This document shows, piece by piece, positions 12,001 to 21,000 of a stretch of 64,000 nt of DNA; within the stretch, counting starts at the first letter, position 1, and each line of letters opens with the position of its first letter. The DNA lies in contig NC_044009.1 of the NCBI RefSeq assembly GCF_900496995.4, positions 9,146,001 through 9,210,000 on the forward strand, given 5' to 3'. Under the pieces are notes generated by a model. The model did not search any database. It was given only the letters and a program-made list of their open reading frames with translations, and was not told the DNA's origin. Position numbers and translations under genes: made by a program. This DNA comes from Aquila chrysaetos chrysaetos. Its lineage: Eukaryota > Chordata > Aves > Accipitriformes > Accipitridae.

Positions 12001-15000
12001 TCAAAGCAGGTTCCCAGCAGTAGAGATGAAATAAAGCGGACGTGCCCTCACTCCCAGACCATCCCGACCTTTCACAGCCCAAAATCTCTGTCATGTGATG
12101 TTTTCTTCTTCTTCTTACTTCTGCAGCTACTGAGTATTTCTGCTCAGAAGGAAAGTTCAGAGGCCTCTTTGAAAGCGGCTCTGAGCACAGCCCAGGAGAG
12201 GTCTGTCCCAGCCATCAAGATCTGTCAGCTGCTGTGCAATGTCCATGAGTCCTTCCCAGACCTGCAGCCAGTGATGCAGGAGCTGGGGCATGTGGGTAAG
12301 AAAAGCACAGGCTTTCATCCTTCTGTGATCTTTTACACACAGTTATGGGAGTCCTGGGCAGTTTGGTAGTGGATCTCAGTGTCCTGGTGGCCTGAGGTCA
12401 TTTCACAGAACTACCCCTGGCCAGGTATCAGGGTTGTACTTGCAGGAGGATTCACAGGGACGACCTCTGGATCCAGGCCCTGGAGCATGCATTTCTCCTG
12501 CTGGTAAAATGCACCATATTAAAGTTTTGTACATCACGAGGGTTATGGAGACCATAACTTAGCCCATACTGGTATTCCTTAACTGCATTTGCACTTTTCC
12601 ACCCCAGTCCTTGCTCTGGAGGCGTTTAAGCAACTTAGTTATGTAAGTTGTATCTATATTGGCTTGTTTTTCAGAATTACTATCCTCAAGCTGTGGGGTT
12701 TCTTTGGCTCCTCCTGTATTGTTGGATCTGTATGAATTTGGACTTGTATTGCAGTCCCTTGACTTTATATGTGTATGTGTGGATACTTCACAGGCTGACT
12801 GTGGAAAGGTCACAAGTGCACTTGTCTTATGCAAAGATGACCACGATGGTGCAGTTTGTAGTCCCAGACTGTTTTCTGAGTTAATTTTCTTAGAGTGCCT
12901 TAATTTGGTCTTACTGTGTATAAACTTTATAGAGCAAATGATCCCCTGGGAGGGTCCCACAGCAGTAGGGGAATGTTACATACTGTACTAGTTTGGCAAA
13001 GGTATGAACAAAACATATGCAGATAGCAATTTGGTGAACTCCAGAAACAAATGCATAGCAATAACCGTGTGTGAGACCCTGCCCTGAGCTGTGGGATGCT
13101 TTCCAGCTGAGCTGAATTGTATCTCTGCATCCGTCATTTGAAGGAACAATGCTTAACAGAATTTGGTGCTTTAATGAAAAAGATAACAGAGGGCCAGGAA
13201 GCTAACTGCAGGTTTGCGTTCTCTTGAAAAGGATGCAAATGTGACTTGCTTATTCTGTTTGCTCACATACATTTTCATGGCATTGTGTTTCCCAGTGCAT
13301 CCAGATTCTTTGGGCTGCAGAATCCACTGGGATGTACACAGTGTGATTTTTTTTTTTTTTTTTTTTTTTTTTTGTTATTATTATTTTTATTTTTTTTAAT
13401 CCAAGCACAAGCGCTGGTTCAGCTCAATCCATCCCTATTTACTCGTGATGCCAGAGCTGCTTAGCTTACGGCGCAGTGTGGAAATACTAGCAGATTGTTA
13501 GGTAGTTAGGGTAAGCAGCTTGTTATTAATGTCTTGTCTTTTTTTAGGAGTAGGTTTAATTGCTTTGTCTGAAAATTTGGGTCAGGGCCACGATCAGTCT
13601 TTATGAATGAACACGAGCCTCCTGGCTTTGAGACTCACCATTGTTTTGTGTTTGACAGTGACAGGCAAAGCCAATGTTCCCCATGTGCTGGGAAGGGACA
13701 GAGAGCGACCTGCCCCTAGGTCACTCTCTGCACCCTAGGTTAGTTAGCTTGCCTGCATTCTTGAGCAATGAGGCAATGTTGTTGGGGTAGTAAATCGGAC
13801 TGGGTGATGGGGAGCAGGGCATGTGTAGAAGAAACTGAGGATCTGGATTACTGCTCTAGCTGTAGGGCTTGGAGCGTGATAGCACATGCTCTGCTCTGCT
13901 TTCTTGACTCAGTGGCCTTAGTGGTCTCCCTGAGAGATGTCCTACACTGTAGGTCCAGTATTCATGCCCAGTTCAGATCTAGGTCCTCTCTTGTAACTCC
14001 ACCAAGAGCTGCCACCAATCCAGTTGGCTTTTTAACCTGGTCATGGCTCTGATGAGGATTTCCAGAGAAAAGGCAATTCCTTCTTATCTGCCATTCCTTC
14101 TCTGTCTCCTTCCGAAGCTGCAGGCACTTGTCCCACTTCCCTTGACCCTGTCTGACCTTGGGATGTGCCAGTGCTGGTGCCCTGGTGACTCTAGAGGAGG
14201 TAAGCCAACAGCAATTGCACGTGCCTGTGAATGTGCAGCCCACCTAAGCTCTTGAACACCTTGCAGTGCTTACTAGTGAGGGACCTGGGGAGTCAGCTAG
14301 ATTGCTCTGGCAGATGCCTGCTTCTCTGGCACCAATATCAAAGAGAGCAGACTGCTGTTACTAAGTGTCTTTGCAGGGCTTCAAGCCAAGGTTGAGACGA
14401 AATCAAGCAAGAAGCAACATCAAAAACAAGAGCCCTGGAAAAATGGTATTTACTTGGCAAAAATGTATATTCTGTATGAAGCATTCAGAGGAGGATTGCC
14501 AGTTACCAGCCCCTTTTTGGCATCCTATAGATCTTTACACTGAACTTCCATATCTTAATTTCTAGGCCAGTCTCCTCAGCTCTGATATTGCTGCTTACCA
14601 GCCCTAGATGTTGCAGGTGGCTTTATGGATCAATAGCCATGTGGGTCTTGGCATGAGATATGAGTGATAACTGCAGGCCTCGTGTTTGAGGGATGTGAGC
14701 TTCCACTTGAAACAGAGGTGATCTTACATGTCTGAAGAACGTATGTGCTATGTGGAGATGCGTACAGTTTGCGTTTCCATTTGAAAGCAACGGTTTTTAC
14801 ATCTCTACTGAAGAAAAAAATAATTCTGATACTTAATTTAGGTGAGCTGAAGCAGTTGGAAAGCACTAGGCATCCCTGTGGAGGAAACTGACTGTGTCCA
14901 TCCCCAACCACACTCAGCATCACCAAAGTAATGGGTTGGTTTTTTTGGTGGAGGTACAATATGAAATCTGTTGGTTTCTCCTTGGGTGCCTTCTGTAGTC

Positions 15001-18000
15001 AGAGCACTTTCCCTGTTGGCAGCTGGTGCATGCAAGGATGAGGTTTGGCGCTTCCAGCCAACTCCACAACCTTCTCCTTGGCCAGCTGCTTTCCAGGTCT
15101 CCGTGCAATCACTTCTTGGGAGATCATGTTTGTCAAAATATGTCTCACTTTCAAATCTCAGAAATGCATCAAGAACTCCAGCAAAAAGGCTTTTCCTCTG
15201 CATAGTCTTGTGTTTAAAAATGACAGTTAGCATCTAACTTAGGCCATCTAACTTAGGCCTGGGTCAGCCCCTGGAATTGTGAAATTGGAGGGTCTGGAAG
15301 CAAATGCCATTCTCCCCTGTAGAAGTTCTGCATTAGAAGCCACTATGCGTGTCAGCAAACATTGGAATGACCTTCAAGAATCAAAGGGGTAGGTGGAATT
15401 TTCTTCCAGCTTAAGCTGAAGAAGTGAGAGATGGGATGGTCACACCCTAAGAGATCTTCTGCTTCTGGAGTTCTGCAGGGAGGGTAGAGCAGCCACCAGG
15501 ATTATAGACTCAGCAGACCACTTAAAAAAGAGAAAGAGAACTTGGTGTGAAATACACCATAATTAATAGCATGGTTTTTCTTCCAGTGCTGAATGTCTTT
15601 GCCACCAGAGAATGGAAAGTGCTGGGGAGTCCAGAGTCCCAGACGACCCCATAGTTGGGAATTCCTGTCTGGGACCTTTTCTGGTGTGTGTTTACCCTGG
15701 GCTCTGTCTGTTCCCAGGAGGCTCAGCCAGGGGCATGGCAAAGGCATGCTAAGTTACTGCCCCTCAAACTTGATGTGCAATCACTTCTTCACTCTGGTCT
15801 TATTTCTCACGAAGGCAATCAAGTTCACCTCTAAGCTTCCTACATCTCCAAGGACAGAAGTTGGCTGGGTAGTCTGTTGCTCAGTGCTGCTCTCATGAGG
15901 TATGAAATGTTGTCTTCACCCATAGGAGGGGTTCTGGGAGACAACCTGGCTGCCAAGTGGAAAGGAATTGCTGTCCTGATGTAGCAGTGCCATGTGTCCT
16001 CTCTTCTGTTCAGGCAGCAGCCAGCCTGTGGTACTTGATACTGTTAAAGAAACCTGCAAGCTCAGCAACCTGATGCCTGACCTTACTGCCACATCAGCTT
16101 TGCGTTGTGCCGTTTAGCATGTCTCCCGTTCTCCTGTCTCATGGTAGCCAGATGTTGAAAGGCTTTTGAGGATGTATTCCATCATGGCAAGGTTCCTCCT
16201 GCCATCCAGGATCTATATATTACACTGGCACGGGACTACAGGGTGCAGGTACCTAGCCATTGATTTCACGTGATCTGCTTCAGCTTTCTTTCAAAACTGT
16301 TCTCTGGGAGTAGTAGCATCCCCCTGAAGATGGAGAGCTGTTCCTTGAGCCCCTTTATGTATTTCCCCATGAAGGTGGACTGAAGTTGAGAGCTCCCCCT
16401 GCCTTTATACCATTACAGTCTTGTGCTGTTGGCTAGGCTAAAGGTTTGTAATCCTGAACACCATTTTCACAGGCATAAGAGCAGGAGGACCATGAGCCAG
16501 CTTTTGGCCCACTAGGGTCTGTGGCAAAACTCCACTTCATCTGACTCAGGTTACACCCCTGCTGCCATGGTGGTACTTCTAGACATTTCCAGTCCTGGTG
16601 TCCTTAATGCTCACATCTTCCTCCACGTTCATCCTCATCCACATTCATCATCATCATCAGGTTTAAAGATTCTTCTTCACTTGGGTCAGAAAAACTGACA
16701 GTGTTGGTTGTAGGGATGTCAGAAGAGACCTTAGAGGTGAAAGGTGCGTATTGCTATCTTTATAGAGCAGGTCAAACTGGAAACCAGTCTTCCAGTCTTT
16801 TTCTCCCTTGATGTGTTCACTGGTTGGTGGGTCACCACTTGACATCTTAAGATTTCCAAGTGTGTTGGAATGTCATTTGGTTTCTAGTTGGGTTGGAAAT
16901 CCAGGACAATAGTGCTGTGCAGGGAGGACACTTTGCTGAGCTCTTCCCATAGTGAGGAAGGTAGAAATTAAGTTTTGCAAGCACAGGGTGAATTTCCTGT
17001 GCATTGGCAAAAGGAGAAGTCTGCACTGGTTTCCATGGCCACACAGTTGCATGGTTCTCATTAAAGCAAAGAAGCCAAATATATGTTAGTATTTTGATTT
17101 CTTCCATATATGCATTCCCTGTGGGTCTTTTTTGTAGATTGAGATCCTAGGTGAATTTTCCAGCTTGTGCTTTTTGAGATGATGGTGTTACAGGAACTCA
17201 GAAAAGCATTATACTTTGTAAGAAGTGAATGTAATGAGCGATTTAGAATACCTCAGGGCCCTAACCAAAAGATTCAAAAGGGTCGTAGCAAGATTATCTG
17301 TTCCCTTTCAAAGAGTTTGTGTTTGGGAAGTGTTCCTGAGATTTCTTGTAATTAATGGCTGGATATCCACTCTCAATGGCAGACTTAGACAGTGTCATAC
17401 CTGAGGCACAGATCTTCAAACATTTAAGCACAGCCGTAACTTCACGTGTCTGAGCAAGAGGCAGATGCTTGGAAGCAAAAGTTGTTCCTGTTTGAGGAGC
17501 AAGCTCTTTAGAAAATCTGGCCCTGGCTCTTGCCATCTCATCCAACCCCTGTTATTCGTGGGTGGAGAAATTCAAGGTCCACTCTTTCATGCATCGTACC
17601 ATGCATGGCCACGGCCACTTTTGGGCAGAGCCATGTGCCACCATTGTGATGGGACAGCGTGTCTGATATGTGTCTGTTATTGCTGTCCAGGGACAACTGT
17701 CTGTGTAGGAGCATTCAGGAGATGGGAGACTGAGGGGCTGGTGCCTAGTCCTAGTGGTCACCACTGAAACAGGAATTGCTTTTTCTGTAGGTCTCTTGAC
17801 TGAGGGAAGTGGGGAGAAACCTGGGATCAGGAAGTGGAAGGTGAACAGTGAATCCCAAGTTGAAGCTCTGGACAAAGATGAGGACAAGGTGGGAGATGCC
17901 ACTGCCAAGGAACTGAGGGAACCCCAAGAAAAAGCTTCTTCCAAGAAGACTTTTGTCTGCAAAGCCTGTGATAAGACCTTCCATTTCTACTGCCGCCTGA

Positions 18001-21000
18001 AGGTGCACATGAAACATTGTCGGGTGGCCAGAGGAAAGCAGATCCAGTGTAAGGAGTGCAGCGAGGTCAAATCGACGAAGAAGGAGCTGGAGAAGCATCA
18101 GCTGGAGGTCCACGGGGTGGTGGGGATGGCCAAGAAGAAGAAAAAGCGGCTCCCTGTGGCGTGTGACATCTGTGGCCGAGAGTTTGCTCATGCCTCAGGT
18201 ACGGTTGGTGGGAGCAGGGGTGTTTGGAAAGTCTGGACAATATAATAAAGTGATAGTCTGAAATCTCCTCCTCCTCCTCCTCCCTGCAGCTCTGTGAGCA
18301 CTGTGTGTGAGAAACACAGCTCAGCTAATTTCTCCTGCCCCACTGAGCACAACCACTTTCTGATTAGTTCTTCCCTAATTGGTTTTCCACATGGCTCATC
18401 AAAGAAAAGTGGGGCTACTGGCAAATTTAAAAGCCTCCAAAAATAATCAAGCTGTTCCAGTTCTGCGGCTGGTTTAGCAGGACGAGTAAGAGGACTCGAG
18501 TCTCTTTGCCCTCCCTGTGGCAGCTCATGATATCATGGTGGACCTCTGGGCCAGAGGACACCGGTTGACCCCCGGTGTCATGGGTGGGCTGGTGGACCTC
18601 CAGGCTGGGTGGACTGGTGCGTCTGCAGCAGGGTCAGGCAGGGCTGGCAGTGGGTCCTACCGGTGCCACCTGGGTGTCCTGCCTACCTCCCCAGGGATGC
18701 AGTACCACAAGCTGACGGAGCACTTTGATGAGAAGCCCTTCTCCTGCGAGGAGTGCGGGGCCAAGTTTGCGGCCAACTCCACGCTGAAGAACCACCTGCG
18801 GCTGCACACAGGGGACCGGCCCTTCATGTGCAAGCACTGCCTGATGACCTTCATGCAGGCCTCAGCCCTTGCGTACCACACCAAGAAGAAGCACGCTGAA
18901 GGTGAGCCTTCCCTGTGGAAGCCTGGCCATGGGCTTCGCTTGCTCCATCCACTACTTCATGCCCTGTTCCTCCATCTGCCTCCTGGCTGCTTCCCCATCC
19001 TTTGGGGGAGTCCTGGGCAGCAGGCTGCTCCCAGATCTCCTTCACCTGCATGGTTTTGCCTGCAGTTCCCCACTCTGCTTTTCTCCCATGCCCTTACTCC
19101 TACAAGACTCCACTCCTACAAGGACTCCATGGTCCTCTGATTAGCCACCCAGTTGGCAGTTTGCTCTCCATTAAGGGGATCTTCCTCTGCCTTCCTTGTT
19201 TTTCTCCTGAGTAGCTCCTCTCAGTCCCCTCACATCTAGACTCCTGCGATGCATCCTTCTCCCTCTGGTTAACCAGCTTTCTCCCATCCCTTCCTCTAGC
19301 TGAATTTCACGTAGTTTTTCATGCCAGTGCTTCTTCTGCCCCTGCACTCAGCCCCATGTGCTACTGGGGTTTAAGTATGCCTCTTCCAGCTGATGGGCAC
19401 AGAGCATGCATCGCTGTGTTTGTAAGAAATACGCTTGGGTGTATTTCCCACTGTTGCACTAGTGTGATGCAGTTGGGCAATTAATTTTGAACATGAGGCA
19501 CACCAGCGTGTAGTACCTCTAGAAGTGTGTAGTACCTCCGGATACTTGAGGTCTGTAGTAATTTAATATTTCTTGTGCAGTTGTGGTTTTCTCCAGCACC
19601 TCTAGGACTTTTTGACCCTGCGCTTTATATGCTTTGGCTACCACAGGAAAGCCTGTCCACTTTACAGTCTCTTCCCCCTCCCTTTGAAATTAGGCATAGT
19701 CCAGACAGAGCTACTGTCCTGCTAGGTGCAGGCTCTCACCCTGGGTGTCGCTGCAGGGAAGATGTACGCCTGCCAGTACTGCGATGCTGTGTTCGCCCAG
19801 TCCATCGAGCTGTCACGCCACGTCCGGACTCACACGGGGGACAAGCCGTATGTCTGCCGGGAGTGTGGGAAAGGCTTTCGCCAGGCTAATGGGCTCTCCA
19901 TCCACCTCCGGACCTTCCACAGTGAGTGTGGCCAGCTGCCTCCCTGGCTTGGGCAGTCCAGCCTGCGAGGCAAGCTTCTGTGGGGTCATGGCAGACCCAT
20001 CTGTGCTAGGGGAGGCTTGTGTGGGTGTTACTGGTGCCTGGAGACTGTCTGGGAGTCTTGTGGTGGGATTTTTCCCTCTCAAGAAAAGCAAGACTCTCTA
20101 GTGGTTTGATGCTATGAGTAGGGTTATCCCAAAGAAAATGGTAGGGGTGACTTCCAGCAAATTGCAAGCTGCTGGGAACCCACCACGGGAAGCTGTAGGT
20201 GAGCAGGAGCAGCAACATCTCTATGCAAAGCCAAAACTCCAGTGCTAGTTTTTGTCTGGGAAGTAACAAGTTTTTCTTTCCCTTTTCTTTCCTCCCCCTG
20301 TGAATTCTCCTCTTAATTAATTAATTTTTTTCCTTGATTTCTTTGTCCCCTGTGGTTTTTGTTGCATTTCTGGGCGGCAGACATTGAAGATCCCTATGAC
20401 TGCAAGAAGTGCCGGATGAGCTTTGCCACCCTGCAGGAGCACCGCAAACATGTCCATGAGGCTCACTCTCGGGAGTACCACCCCTGCCCCACCTGCACTA
20501 AAGTCTTCAGCGCTCCATCCCTCCTGGAGCGCCACATGGTGACTCATGTTGGAGGAAAGCCCTTTAGCTGTGAGATCTGTGACAAAGCTTACCAGGTGAG
20601 CTGGTGCAGCAAGGATTTGGTCTCGTGTGCTGGAGGTTGCCATTGCCCGCTCCTGCACCAGGATGTCTCTCCTGGCCATGTGCACTGAGTGGAGCAGTTT
20701 GTGGTCAGCAGAAGGAAAAATTGCACAGACGAGGCAGAGTTTGTGGGAAAAAGGCAAGTCCATGGCGAGAGGTGGGCCGTGACTGCAAAGGGCTACACAC
20801 CTGCCCATCTACACCCTCACGAATCCCTTTCACCTAAGTTTCTAGCTGCCAAGAAGTGTAGAAATAAAAATACTTGTGTTGCAAATGGCATCCCTCAGTG
20901 GAAGTGTGTGTGGGAGCACATTCCTACAAGGGAGCAGAAATTCAATGCCAGAAGGGGACCTGCAGTGAGTGAGATGAGGATGAGGGAGTCAACAGTGTTC

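Larger units (their letters stand above)
12296..17790 (+). other. ZBTB40 intron, 5.5 kb, between helical array and finger region
   Basis: The largest intron seen in the window, separating the two halves of the protein. It holds a T27 tract (13347-13373), a 14-bp tandem duplication (15231-15258) and short CATCAT runs near 16647. No mobile element or exon recognised; the ORFs in it lack splice context or similarity. Confidence 0.8.

Noticed and set aside
17754..17790. In-frame ATG before the finger exon, which would start a short ZBTB40 isoform
   Set aside because: The segment is intronic up to a good acceptor at 17789-17790 and phases match the upstream exon; no promoter signal is visible. 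An internal start cannot be excluded but is not supported.
20317..20808. 163-residue ORF antisense to fingers 8-10
   Set aside because: Shadow of the conserved coding exon on the other strand.
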